This document shows positions 17,409-24,478 of a stretch of DNA of 31,246 nt, one piece after another. Both the position numbers and the translations under genes were made by a program. A model generated the notes under the pieces. It saw nothing but the letters and a program-made list of their open reading frames with translations, was not told where the DNA came from and ran no database searches. This stretch comes from a virus: positions 1 to 31,246 of IMG/VR virus record IMGVR_UViG_3300025872_000200; one strand, 5' to 3'. How positions within the stretch are numbered: position 1 is the stretch's first letter; every line of letters starts with the position of its first letter.

Positions 17409-18892
17409 AGCGCAAAGTCTACAAGATGCGCGGCTACCGCGCAGCATCGAGCGATTACGTCACGTGGACGTCGACGGAAACACCAAGCTCTACGCCACCG
17501 TCAGGCCCCTACGCCGGCGAGACGCTTTCCAACGTCGTCATTGATTCCGCCATCACCCGCATCGTTCCAACCATTACGGCCATCTCGCCGACGGTGACGA
17601 TCAAGGGTAGCGGTAGCGTGGCGCTGGAAATCACGGGAACCGATTTTTTCCCAACGTCAAAAATCTATGTCGATGGCGACGAGCTAGTTACAACGTTCGT
17701 CACGAGCAACACGCTACAAACGACAATTCCGAGCACGAAAACGTCAAGCTACGGGCAGCGGCAAATTACCGTTGTGACCCCGAACGTGCGCCGCACGAAT
17801 CCCATTGGTGGCACAAGCAACGCGGTCGCTTTTGACGTTGGCGTAAGCGCAACAAGCATCTCTCCAGCGGCGGTGACACGCTTTTCTGGGGCATCCAACA
17901 CTGTCACTATTGGGACTGACATCATTCTCACCGCGCCCATCAGCGCCCGCTACATCCTGCCCGACGGTACGGTGTTGACTGGACCGGCTGACGTTGCCGG
18001 CGAAACGAGCGCACTTTGTTACGTGCCGGAGCAAGCCATCGACGAAACGGGCACGGTAACAGTGCAGGTGTTTGCCGAGGGTGCCTACTCCGCCACTAAG
18101 ACATTCAGCGTGTCCAATCCGTCATGGCTTGGTGCCGAGTATCGTGCCGATAGGGGCATCGTTGTCGTTAGTGGCACGACGCGGGTTAGTGGTTGGCAGA
18201 ACACCGAGGGCAACACTGACACGAATCGGCACTTGGCACAGGCTTTGACCAATCGACAGCCGTCGCTGGTGTCCAGCAGCTCCGAGTTCAACGGTCGGTC
18301 CATCATCCAATTCGACCGGGACGGAACGAACACCTACGATTGGATGGCCTCGGGTGTGTGGAACGATACAGGCAATCCGATAAAGGCTCCCTGTCATCAT
18401 TGGATGGCGGCAAAGAACACTGTCAACAGTGCGGTCGCCGGAACAACGTTCTCAGCGTTATCGGGCCTCAACGCGTCTTATTCGCACGGTTTCGGGGTAA
18501 CGACGGCAAGCGGTTCGGCCAAGATATACAGCAAGGCGGCGGCGACTCCATGGCCAACCGTCAATGCCTCGTGGGCCACACCAACCGTCGTCGGAATGCT
18601 TTTCGCGGGCAACACCAGCCGCATTTATGCCAACGCCGCAAACTCATACACCAGCGTTGCACTGAGCACGTTTGGCGGCGGACTTACCGCGACAAGCTAC
18701 CTGGCAAGCAACACGGCAGCCGGTGTTGAGCCAACCAACACGCAAGTCGGAGTGTCGCGCTTGACCGATGCCGTAGGAAGTTGGAACGGCCCGATTGCTC
18801 ACATCTTGCTATCGCGCTCGCAAGTCACCGACACCGAAAACGCCCACGTTATGCGTTACCTCGGTCGACGCTACGGAATCACCATCACATGA
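17405..18892 (+). CDS. Tail fibre with TIG domains and lectin-like C-terminus
   Basis: A 495-residue protein. A basic N-terminus ('MKRKVYKMRGYRA') is followed by two TIG/IPT-type Ig domains at about residues 52-140 ('PTITAISPTVTIKGSGSVAL', 'ITGTDFFPTSKIYVDGDELV') and 145-235 ('SATSISPAAVTRFSGASNTV'). Residues 240-495 look like a LamG/concanavalin-like sandwich: 'WLGAEYRADRGIVVVSGTT', 'SIIQFDRDGTNTYDW', 'GPIAHILLSRSQVT' and the terminal 'NAHVMRYLGRRYGI', which is typical of the C-terminal helix of such lectin domains. A carbohydrate-binding, host-recognition role is inferred. It overlaps neighbours by 4 bases at both ends. Confidence 0.68.
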   Translation: MKRKVYKMRGYRAASSDYVTWTSTETPSSTPPSGPYAGETLSNVVIDSAITRIVPTITAISPTVTIKGSGSVALEITGTDFFPTSKIYVDGDELVTTFVTSNTLQTTIPSTKTSSYGQRQITVVTPNVRRTNPIGGTSNAVAFDVGVSATSISPAAVTRFSGASNTVTIGTDIILTAPISARYILPDGTVLTGPADVAGETSALCYVPEQAIDETGTVTVQVFAEGAYSATKTFSVSNPSWLGAEYRADRGIVVVSGTTRVSGWQNTEGNTDTNRHLAQALTNRQPSLVSSSSEFNGRSIIQFDRDGTNTYDWMASGVWNDTGNPIKAPCHHWMAAKNTVNSAVAGTTFSALSGLNASYSHGFGVTTASGSAKIYSKAAATPWPTVNASWATPTVVGMLFAGNTSRIYANAANSYTSVALSTFGGGLTATSYLASNTAAGVEPTNTQVGVSRLTDAVGSWNGPIAHILLSRSQVTDTENAHVMRYLGRRYGITIT

Positions 18893-19200
18893 GCCTATTC
18901 GTTACCGGCGCGCGCGAGACCATCGAGATGCTCGCCGACGAAATCCATAAACGTCTCGGGTATCCCAAGTTCGGAATGCGCGTCGATACGGGTGAGTACA
19001 TCTTGCCCGAGCCTGGCCAAGACCCGTCGACAGTGTTTGGCGTCACCCTCGGGTACGCGGAAGTCATGCCAAGCACCAAACACGACGACGTGGCCGCCTA
19101 CGTTGCCGACGGCACAACGGAGCCCATCATTGACGAACTTCGAAATGACGCAACCTTTGCATTTGTTTCCGCCCCCACCGAGCTGCCTGCCGACTGGTGA
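18889..19200 (+). CDS. Small unknown protein after the fibre genes
   Basis: A 103-residue protein; the frame is open further upstream, but ATG 18889 gives an ATGA overlap with the fibre stop and is chosen. It starts 'MSLFVTGARETIEMLADEIHKRLGYPK', then has 'LPEPGQDPSTVFGVTLGYAEVMP' and an acidic, Thr-rich C-terminus. It is soluble and partly helical. Its position between the last fibre and the lysis genes would fit a fibre accessory protein, but no family is recognised. Confidence 0.6.
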   Translation: MSLFVTGARETIEMLADEIHKRLGYPKFGMRVDTGEYILPEPGQDPSTVFGVTLGYAEVMPSTKHDDVAAYVADGTTEPIIDELRNDATFAFVSAPTELPADW

Positions 19201-19240
19201 CGTGACGCCACGCTAGGCCGCTCTGCACGAAAGGCGAGCT

Positions 19241-19753
19241 ATGGCCGAGCAAGACGATGTGACCAAAGGCTTCGTTCGCCTCGAATTGCTCATTCAGCAA
19301 CTTGGCCGCGACATGGAACGAAGGATGGTGCCGCTCGAAGCTACCGTGCGAACCATTGGCACCGAGGTCGCAACGCTTCGGTCTCGCTACGCAGCCCTCG
19401 AAGAGCGCATCGGGCATGTGCAAGAGACTGCGCACGGCGCCATGCGAAAAGCAGAGGATTCGGTGACCGAAGTGCAGTCGATGGGCACTGGCCTCATCAA
19501 TCACATCGACCGCACGGAACGGGCTCGCGTTGAAGCCTCAAAGGCTCACGCCAAGCGATTTGATGCTCACCACGATTCGCTTCGCAAACAGGCCGAGGCG
19601 ATTGGCTCATTGCAACGCAACATCAATCATCGAGGGCAAACATCGACGGTGCTGATGATCGTGTCGATGGTGCTGATTCCGGCAATTACGGCGTCGGCGA
19701 TTGCACTCATTCAAGAACTCAAGACAACGAAGCTCATGGAGACCCGACCTTGA
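19241..19753 (+). CDS. Coiled-coil membrane protein of the lysis region
   Basis: A 170-residue protein, preceded by AAGGCGAG at a suitable distance from ATG 19241. Residues 5-125 form long heptad helices ('LELLIQQLGRDMERRMVPLE', 'LRSRYAALEERIGHVQETA'). Residues 130-158 form one transmembrane segment ('STVLMIVSMVLIPAITASAIALI'-like). Small phage proteins with coiled coil plus C-terminal membrane anchor near holins include XhlA-like proteins and i-spanin-like proteins. Its stop overlaps the TTG start of the next gene by 3 bases, so the two are coupled. It may be a holin partner (inference). Confidence 0.62.
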   Translation: MAEQDDVTKGFVRLELLIQQLGRDMERRMVPLEATVRTIGTEVATLRSRYAALEERIGHVQETAHGAMRKAEDSVTEVQSMGTGLINHIDRTERARVEASKAHAKRFDAHHDSLRKQAEAIGSLQRNINHRGQTSTVLMIVSMVLIPAITASAIALIQELKTTKLMETRP

Positions 19754-20043
19754 AAGAGCTTAGACTCACGTGGCCTATCGTCGTCTTGATTCTTTTCGTC
19801 ACGACGCTTGTTCTCGTGCTCCTTGCATGGCTCATTCAAACGGGCAAGGCCAGCGCAAGCGTGCTTCTCGCCCCGCTGTCGAGCCTTGTAGTCGGCGCAT
19901 CGGCTTACGTCGTTGGCCTTATGCGAACGCCGCCGTGGATGGACGGTAGCAACCTGCACATGCCGCCCGACCCTAAGACGCCGATGATTCCAACGCCGCC
20001 GCCTCCAGCGTGGGGCATGAGCAAAGATGAAACGAAAGATTGA
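19750..20043 (+). CDS. Putative holin (two transmembrane segments)
   Basis: A 97-residue protein starting at TTG 19750, overlapping the previous stop. It has two hydrophobic segments: about residues 9-29 ('WPIVVLILFVTTLVLVLLAW') and 37-59 ('VLLAPLSSLVVGASAYVVG'), then a Pro-rich, charged C-terminus ('PPDPKTPMIPTPPPPAW'). Size, topology and location just upstream of the endolysin fit a class II holin, which would permeabilise the inner membrane. No family is recognised by sequence; the call rests on topology and context. Confidence 0.55.
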   Translation: MKELRLTWPIVVLILFVTTLVLVLLAWLIQTGKASASVLLAPLSSLVVGASAYVVGLMRTPPWMDGSNLHMPPDPKTPMIPTPPPPAWGMSKDETKD

Positions 20044-20260
20044 TCGTGAGCTTGTGCAATTCGTTCTCGTCGTCATTGTCGGCGTTACGGTCGGGGCGTG
20101 GGCAGCTTTTCTCTTGTCGTCGTGCGCGCCACGAAAGCCCTACGATTGCGCATGGAAATTCAGGCAAGAGATGCTCGCCTGCGTTCAGCATAACACCCGC
20201 GACGAGTACGAAGCGTGTCGCGAGCGCGTTGAAATTGAATGGGGGTACCCTCATGATTAA
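20027..20260 (+). CDS. Small lipoprotein candidate (possible o-spanin-like)
   Basis: A 77-residue protein whose ATG lies inside the end of the holin candidate (17-base overlap). A basic N-terminus is followed by a hydrophobic stretch ('FVLVVIVGVTVGAWAAFLLSSC') that ends with a possible lipobox, LSSC, at about residues 30-33. The mature part is charged with three more Cys ('PYDCAWKFRQEMLACVQ', 'EACRERVEIEWG'). A short lipoprotein nested in the holin/endolysin cluster is a common place for an outer-membrane spanin, but the lipobox is only a fair match and the protein may simply be membrane-anchored. Confidence 0.55.
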   Translation: MKRKIDRELVQFVLVVIVGVTVGAWAAFLLSSCAPRKPYDCAWKFRQEMLACVQHNTRDEYEACRERVEIEWGYPHD

Positions 20261-20450
20261 TTCAGCGACCGTGCAGGCCCTTGTGCGGTGGATACTTGAC
20301 CGATCTCGCGACGGTGCTGCGTTTATGATTTCCGAGCTTGTCGACATCCTCGGAGCCCAAACCGTGCGCGATTACGTCGACGCGTTCGACGAAGCTCGCA
20401 AAGACGCGGACCGTCTCGCCGATGACAAGTTTGGGCCAAAGGACAAGTAG
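20253..20450 (+). CDS. Small helical protein of the lysis region
   Basis: A 65-residue protein. The frame is open from 20040, but ATG 20253 is preceded by a GGGGG at 20241-20245 and overlaps the previous stop by 8 bases, so I start it there. It is mostly helical ('INSATVQALVRWILDRSRD', 'FMISELVDILGAQTVRDYV'), ends in charged residues ('KDADRLADDKFGPKDK') and has no membrane segment. Its stop overlaps the endolysin GTG by one base. Function unknown. Confidence 0.55.
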   Translation: MINSATVQALVRWILDRSRDGAAFMISELVDILGAQTVRDYVDAFDEARKDADRLADDKFGPKDK

Positions 20451-21508
20451 TGCACACCGAGCAAAGCGTCTTATGGTCTTCCTACGATAGATGGGAGGGG
20501 CCGGTTGTGTACGGCAAGTGCCCGTACAACGTCGACACGAAGACCGCCACGTGGAACGAACGCGTGATGCACATCGTGTCGGCGACCGAGGGTAACCTCG
20601 ATTCGGTCAACATGTACGACCGCGCGATTTGTTCCGTCGGGGTGATTCAGTTTACCGAGCTAACAAATCAGAACGTTTCCAACATGCTCGGGGACGTTGC
20701 TGATAAGGCTCCGCAAGCACTCTCCCATCTCGCTGCCGTCATGAAAGAAGCGGGCGTCACGTTCGCTCGCAAACCCACCGGCTTTTGGCGCTTTCGCCGA
20801 GGCGATGCGTGGTTCGATGGCGTCGACCAGATGCGCCATCTTTTCCTTCGGGGCGCCGGTCTCCGAGGCACGTGGGGGCCAGAACAGCGGGCCTACGCAA
20901 AGCGCTGGTGCGCCTCGATTGCCAACGTGTTCACCAGCCCCGAAGCGCAGCGTGTGCAGGTCGACTTTACCGCCTCGCGCATCCAATCGTTTGCCCTTGA
21001 GCCAGCACGCCGGCTGCTATGGGACGGCACCAGCGAAGGCAACGATGGCTACCACGGCGCCGTACGAGCCGCGTTCCTGAGCTACGCCATCAACCTGCCG
21101 GCGGTCGCCAGCAAGTGCGTCGTGTCGTGCAAGTCGACCGCGCCCAAGTGGAGCGAAGCGTGGGCCGTCGACATGCTTCGCACATTTGTCGTCGATTCCA
21201 AAGTTGCCATTTGGCCCGACCGTTACGACCGTATCCGCCCACGACTCGAATCCCACTTTGCCGTCAATCTACCTGACTTTGCCGACGACCTTCGCAACGC
21301 AAGCGATGGTCTCGACTCAATTCGCGCCATTCAACGTGCGCTGCTTAAGCTTGGCTTCGATCCCGGCCCGATTGACGGGGTATGGGGCACACAATCCAAA
21401 GCAGCCGTGCGCGACTACCAGCGGGCGCGGGGGCTCGAAGATGATGGCCACGTCGGGCCGATTACGCGCGCCAAATTGCGATTCGACCTCGACTCCAACA
21501 TGCCTTAG
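20450..21508 (+). CDS. Endolysin: lysozyme-like fold plus peptidoglycan-binding domain
   Basis: A 352-residue protein starting at GTG 20450. Residues 40-70 hold a lysozyme-superfamily active-site pattern: 'SATEGNLDSVNMYDRAICSV' gives candidate catalytic Glu47, with Asp57, Ser62-x-Gly64 and Gln67. A helical catalytic domain continues to about residue 270. Residues about 287-345 are a PG_binding_1 repeat ('IRAIQRALLKLGFDPGPIDG', 'VWGTQSKAAVRDYQRARGL'). It would cut the glycan strands of peptidoglycan at lysis. The C-terminal position of the binding domain is less common in Gram-negative phages than the N-terminal one. No signal peptide is visible, so release would need the holin. Confidence 0.8.
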   Translation: MHTEQSVLWSSYDRWEGPVVYGKCPYNVDTKTATWNERVMHIVSATEGNLDSVNMYDRAICSVGVIQFTELTNQNVSNMLGDVADKAPQALSHLAAVMKEAGVTFARKPTGFWRFRRGDAWFDGVDQMRHLFLRGAGLRGTWGPEQRAYAKRWCASIANVFTSPEAQRVQVDFTASRIQSFALEPARRLLWDGTSEGNDGYHGAVRAAFLSYAINLPAVASKCVVSCKSTAPKWSEAWAVDMLRTFVVDSKVAIWPDRYDRIRPRLESHFAVNLPDFADDLRNASDGLDSIRAIQRALLKLGFDPGPIDGVWGTQSKAAVRDYQRARGLEDDGHVGPITRAKLRFDLDSNMP

Positions 21509-21621
21509 ATACGGGCCTTAGCGCGTGAGTGTGCCGCGTGCATTCAGCTGAGCAAATCGAAATTCAAACCTTCGATTTGTCACCGCTGCGTTCACGCGTC
21601 GTGCCCACGCACGGAGACCCT

Positions 21622-22152
21622 ATGGACTTGATCGATTACGTACTTGCCTTTTTGCTTTCCGCCGTACCCCCATCGCATCACGCAAACGTTGAGCCTGAAT
21701 CGGTGACCATCGAACGGTACGGCAGCATCGCCGAAGACATCGCGATGGTGGCAAGCGACCCCAACGTGGAACCGCTTTATTCGGGACGTGACGGGCGAGC
21801 AAAAACCGCCATCGTCCTCGCATCCGTAGCAGTGAGCGAAAGCATGCTCCGGGGCGACGTCGACCGTTGCGAAGTCACCGGCGACGGCGGCAAATCAGTG
21901 AGCTTGTTCCAGCTGCAACGGGCAAGCAAGGCGGTGTGCAGCGACCGTCAAGAAGCGGCGCGGGTGGCCTTAGAGCGCGTTAGGGCGAGCCTCATGCAGT
22001 GTAGGAAGGCACCAGCCTCCGAACGCCTTGCCGCGTACGTCTCTGGGCGTTGCGATAGGGCCGTCGGCGAGAGCCGAAGGCGACTCGAAAAAGTGACGAA
22101 GTGGCTGCGTCGGTATCCTGTTTTAGACGCGCCGAATACCGAAATGCAGTAG
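21622..22152 (+). CDS. Small transglycosylase-like peptidoglycan hydrolase
   Basis: A 176-residue protein; the frame is open from 21529, but ATG 21622 has GGAGA 6 bases upstream and is chosen. The N-terminus ('MDLIDYVLAFLLSAVPPSHH') may be a signal peptide or anchor. The core 'VAVSESMLRGDVDRCEVTGD' followed by 'GGKSVSLFQL' matches soluble lytic transglycosylase/lysozyme folds: catalytic Glu73, then a Gly-Asp-Gly-Gly-Lys-Ser-x-Ser-Leu-Phe-Gln97 loop. Four cysteines (C83, C108-region, C129-region and C146-region) could form disulfides if exported. This is a second hydrolase next to the endolysin. It may serve lysis or be packaged for entry. Terminator follows 44 bases later. Confidence 0.7.
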   Translation: MDLIDYVLAFLLSAVPPSHHANVEPESVTIERYGSIAEDIAMVASDPNVEPLYSGRDGRAKTAIVLASVAVSESMLRGDVDRCEVTGDGGKSVSLFQLQRASKAVCSDRQEAARVALERVRASLMQCRKAPASERLAAYVSGRCDRAVGESRRRLEKVTKWLRRYPVLDAPNTEMQ

Positions 22153-22195
22153 GGTTCATCTCGGACTGCTCCTGCGTTCGAATCGAAATCGGAAG

Positions 22196-22225
22196 ACGGT
22201 CGGGCTTACGCCCGGCCGTTTTTTT
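22196..22225 (+). terminator. Rho-independent terminator of the late operon
   Basis: Stem 22196-22205 (ACGGTCGGGC) pairs with 22210-22219 (GCCCGGCCGT) with one G-T wobble around a TTAC loop, followed by TTTTTTT to 22225. It is a strong terminator for the plus-strand lysis genes. Confidence 0.9.
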
Positions 22226-22237
22226 CATTTTGTCGCC

Positions 22238-22423
22238 ATGAACCTAGCAACACTTGCCACCATCGCCCGATTAGCAAGCATGAGCCGATTGGACCTTGTT
22301 CGTGCGTTTGCTGCTTTGGACACTCTCGGATGGGAGCCGACCGACCCACGCTATTTGGAACTTGAAGCGGCCTTGATTGCCGCTCGCATCCGTGTCGACA
22401 AGCGCGAACGCAAACGCAACTAG
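22238..22423 (+). CDS. Short helical protein, unknown
   Basis: A 61-residue protein starting at ATG 22238, just past the terminator. It is helical throughout ('LATIARLASMSRLDLVRAFA', 'LELEAALIAARIRVDKRERK') and ends in basic residues. Its 3' end overlaps the convergent minus-strand gene by 4 bases. It has no clear ribosome site and no promoter of its own that I can see, so it depends on read-through. The sequence 'RLDLVRAFAALDTLGWEPTD' looks like a real protein rather than a shadow. No function can be proposed. Confidence 0.45.
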   Translation: MNLATLATIARLASMSRLDLVRAFAALDTLGWEPTDPRYLELEAALIAARIRVDKRERKRN

Positions 22424-22911
22424 CCGGCTTTTGCAATGTCACGAAGCAACGGCAAGTGGCGAATCTTGCGAATGCCTTGGTGCTCGATTTGCCGCGCCCT
22501 TTCTCGTGTAATGCCAAGCACATCACCAACCTCGTCGATGGTCATACCCTCGCGCCTTGTTAGATCCAGTGAACACGTCGCCGGCACCTCGTCGACGTCT
22601 ATCCCGTAGTGATTGAGATGCAGGCCACCGCTCGGTGTTACGTCCAAATATAGGTGATGACGGCACGAGACCCACGGGCAAGGCCTTGGGCCGTATTCAC
22701 AATCCGCACGCGTTACCGGTCTTTCCACGTCGGGATAAGGCGCCGGCAACATCCTTGCTCGCTGGAGATCGCGTCGAGAAATGGTTTTTCCTCGCCGCGT
22801 GTGCGCGGGAAGGTCGGCGTAGATCGGATGGGTTACAGCTCGCGTTCGCGCCACGATGCCGAACTGTACGGTAAGCAACACCTCGAAGGAAAGACAGAAA
22901 ACGAACGTCAA
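22420..22911 (-). CDS. Sigma-70 region 4-like helix-turn-helix protein with Cys block
   Basis: Up to 163 residues. The TTG at 22911 overlaps the upstream stop (TTGA), which supports that start, but the conserved part begins later and an internal ATG (residue 54) is possible. Residues about 69-90 hold a Cys-rich block, 'CEYGPRPCPWVSCRHHLYLD'. Residues about 115-157 match sigma-70 region 4: 'CSLDLTRREGMTIDEVGDVL' and 'GITRERARQIEHQGIRKIRH', in which TRERxRQIE is the DNA-recognition helix. No regions 2 or 3 are present, so it is not a full sigma factor. I recall similar small proteins in Myxococcota. It is the last gene of the recombination operon and may regulate phage or host transcription (inference). 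Confidence 0.72.
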   Translation of the reverse strand: MTFVFCLSFEVLLTVQFGIVARTRAVTHPIYADLPAHTRRGKTISRRDLQRARMLPAPYPDVERPVTRADCEYGPRPCPWVSCRHHLYLDVTPSGGLHLNHYGIDVDEVPATCSLDLTRREGMTIDEVGDVLGITRERARQIEHQGIRKIRHLPLLRDIAKAG

Positions 22912-23417
22912 AATGGCATATCGTCAATATGCTCTTCAAACGTTGCTTGAGGAGCAAACGCGTTAGGCTTCACCATCGCGGGAGGCACCATTGGCGCGAC
23001 GGGTTTGGGCGGAGACATCGGCCTTGGCGGGCTCGTAATTACTTTCTCGCCAAGCTCAAAGCGCACGATAAACCGCGCAGCAACGGCGGCTTTGCGGCGC
23101 GTAAATGGCGCTTGCGGCTTGCCATTCCATTGCGCGTTTTCGCGCAACTCTTTTTCGTACATGTTCATCAGAGCTTGACGGTAGCCGCGCAAAAACTTCG
23201 CATCCGTCTCGGAAAACTTTTTGCCTTTGAAGTTTGTTTTGCCAATTTCAAACTTCACATCAAAATCATCCGAGGTTTCCGCGCTCGCGATTCCGCAAGC
23301 ATCCGAGCGAAACTCAAACTCCAGCGCCGCGCGGTGAACAACTTTTTCGACACGCAGAATGGCCTGAGCAATCTCTTTCTGCGTTTGCAAAAGGGCAGTC
23401 GCCAAATCTTCGTTCAT
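22908..23417 (-). CDS. Protein with SSB-like acidic C-terminal tail in recombination operon
   Basis: A 169-residue protein. ATG 23417 overlaps the nuclease stop (ATGA) and is preferred to a start 48 bases upstream. Residues 1-35 are helical, and residues 40-120 are mixed with 'DDFDVKFEIGKTNFKGKKF' and 'ARFIVRFELGEKV'. A Pro-rich linker (about 125-157) leads to the end 'FEEHIDDMPF'. An acidic linker ending in Asp-Asp-hydrophobic-Pro-Phe is the hallmark of single-stranded-DNA-binding proteins, where it recruits repair and replication enzymes. Neighbours are a RecB/Cas4-like nuclease and a RecT-like protein. I do not recognise an OB fold here, so this could be an unusual SSB or another protein that mimics its tail. 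Confidence 0.65.
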   Translation of the reverse strand: MNEDLATALLQTQKEIAQAILRVEKVVHRAALEFEFRSDACGIASAETSDDFDVKFEIGKTNFKGKKFSETDAKFLRGYRQALMNMYEKELRENAQWNGKPQAPFTRRKAAVAARFIVRFELGEKVITSPPRPMSPPKPVAPMVPPAMVKPNAFAPQATFEEHIDDMPF

Positions 23418-24478
23418 CGCCTTTTCATCTCTCTCACTTGCGTCGACGTGGTGAATTTTTTGCACGATTCAATCTCTTCGTCGGTTGCACCTTTGGCCTT
23501 TGCAAGCGCGACAAGTTTGGCGGTTTCCACGGTCCCCCTTGTTTGCGGCTCTCCCTCGCGCAGCTCCAACGTGTCACTGATTGGCAACGGCGTAATTTTG
23601 GCGAGCTTGCGAAGGTTTTCGTCGATTGTGTCGGCGAGCTTGGAAATCCGCTTGTTGAGCACATACGCCTTTCCGCCTTCGTCGGGCGTCATGGCGGCGA
23701 TACGGCTGGCCACGTTTTCGAGGTCCGTGGTCGCCGAACGAACGAGCGCGACGTTGGCCGGGCAAGCGTGAGTTGCGGGGCAGTATTGGCACCAGTCGCC
23801 GAGTGTCACATCGGGCATGCGGCCTTGCTCGACAAGTGCGTGAGCCTTGCGGACACGTTCGTGTGTGGCCCGCAATTCGGCAACGTAAACGTCGATGTCA
23901 AACGCGTCGAACGTGTGAGCGTCCACCGATTCCCGGCCGCTCTCGTCGATGTACACAATCTCGGCGCGCACGCTTTGGGCTTCGGCCTGATACATGGCGA
24001 CGGTGGCCGCAAAGAGCATCTGCGCGTTCTTTTTGCATTCGGTCACGCGCAAAAAGCCCGTCTTGAAATCCTTCACCACGGGGATATTGCGAAACGTGTC
24101 GAACGCAACCATGTCGACCGTTCCAGGTACCTCGTTCTCAAAGGTCACGTAGGCGCGGCCGATGTTTTGCCCAAGCTCGCGCACGGTCGAATCGGTGAGG
24201 TTGAGCGCGTACGCCACTTCCGTGCGCATGTTTCCGAGGCCCGCTGTAAGCGCGGCAATGTTGATGGCCTCGCAGCGCTTTTTTAGCGCTTCGGGCAACT
24301 TGGCAAGAGCCTCGTCTTGCGGCACGCCGGCAATCCGGTCATGCAGGTAGCTATGAATGTGCGTTCCCGTCTCGGCCGCTTCGTGGGTTGTGTACGCGTG
24401 GGGCAGCACCGCGCTGGCCGCGCATCGCATCGTACGCCCAAGACTAGACGCGCTCCCGAGCCGAATCTCAGTAGGCAT
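23414..24478 (-). CDS. PD-(D/E)xK nuclease, Cas4/RecB-like, with Fe-S cysteines
   Basis: A 354-residue protein. ATG 24478 has GGGG upstream and overlaps the RecT-like gene by 11 bases; a GTG at 24508 would add 10 residues. The nuclease core is visible: 'ETGTHIHSYLHDRIAG' (His40/42), 'RTEVAY' (Glu87), 'EVPGTVDMVAFD' (Asp122), 'VVKDFKTG' (Asp137-x-Lys139) and Gln153. Four cysteines, C19, C230, C233 and C239, have the C...C-x2-C-x5-C layout of Cas4 and AddB [4Fe-4S] nucleases. It probably resects double-stranded DNA ends to expose single strands for the RecT-like annealing protein. There is no Cas1/Cas2 or CRISPR array in the window, so it is read as a phage recombination nuclease. Confidence 0.82.
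   Translation of the reverse strand: MPTEIRLGSASSLGRTMRCAASAVLPHAYTTHEAAETGTHIHSYLHDRIAGVPQDEALAKLPEALKKRCEAINIAALTAGLGNMRTEVAYALNLTDSTVRELGQNIGRAYVTFENEVPGTVDMVAFDTFRNIPVVKDFKTGFLRVTECKKNAQMLFAATVAMYQAEAQSVRAEIVYIDESGRESVDAHTFDAFDIDVYVAELRATHERVRKAHALVEQGRMPDVTLGDWCQYCPATHACPANVALVRSATTDLENVASRIAAMTPDEGGKAYVLNKRISKLADTIDENLRKLAKITPLPISDTLELREGEPQTRGTVETAKLVALAKAKGATDEEIESCKKFTTSTQVREMKRR

Noticed and set aside
22165-22195. T-arm-like TTCGAAT before the terminator, suggesting a tRNA
   Set aside because: The flanking bases do not form the five-pair T-stem and no acceptor or anticodon arm is present.
22929-24286. Long plus-strand frames opposite the recombination operon
   Set aside because: They oppose genes with clear RecT, nuclease and sigma-region-4 patterns and have no motifs of their own.
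23414-24478. Cas4 of a CRISPR-Cas system
   Set aside because: There are no Cas1/Cas2 genes and no direct-repeat array in the window; the neighbours are RecT-like and SSB-tailed proteins, so a phage recombination nuclease is the better reading.
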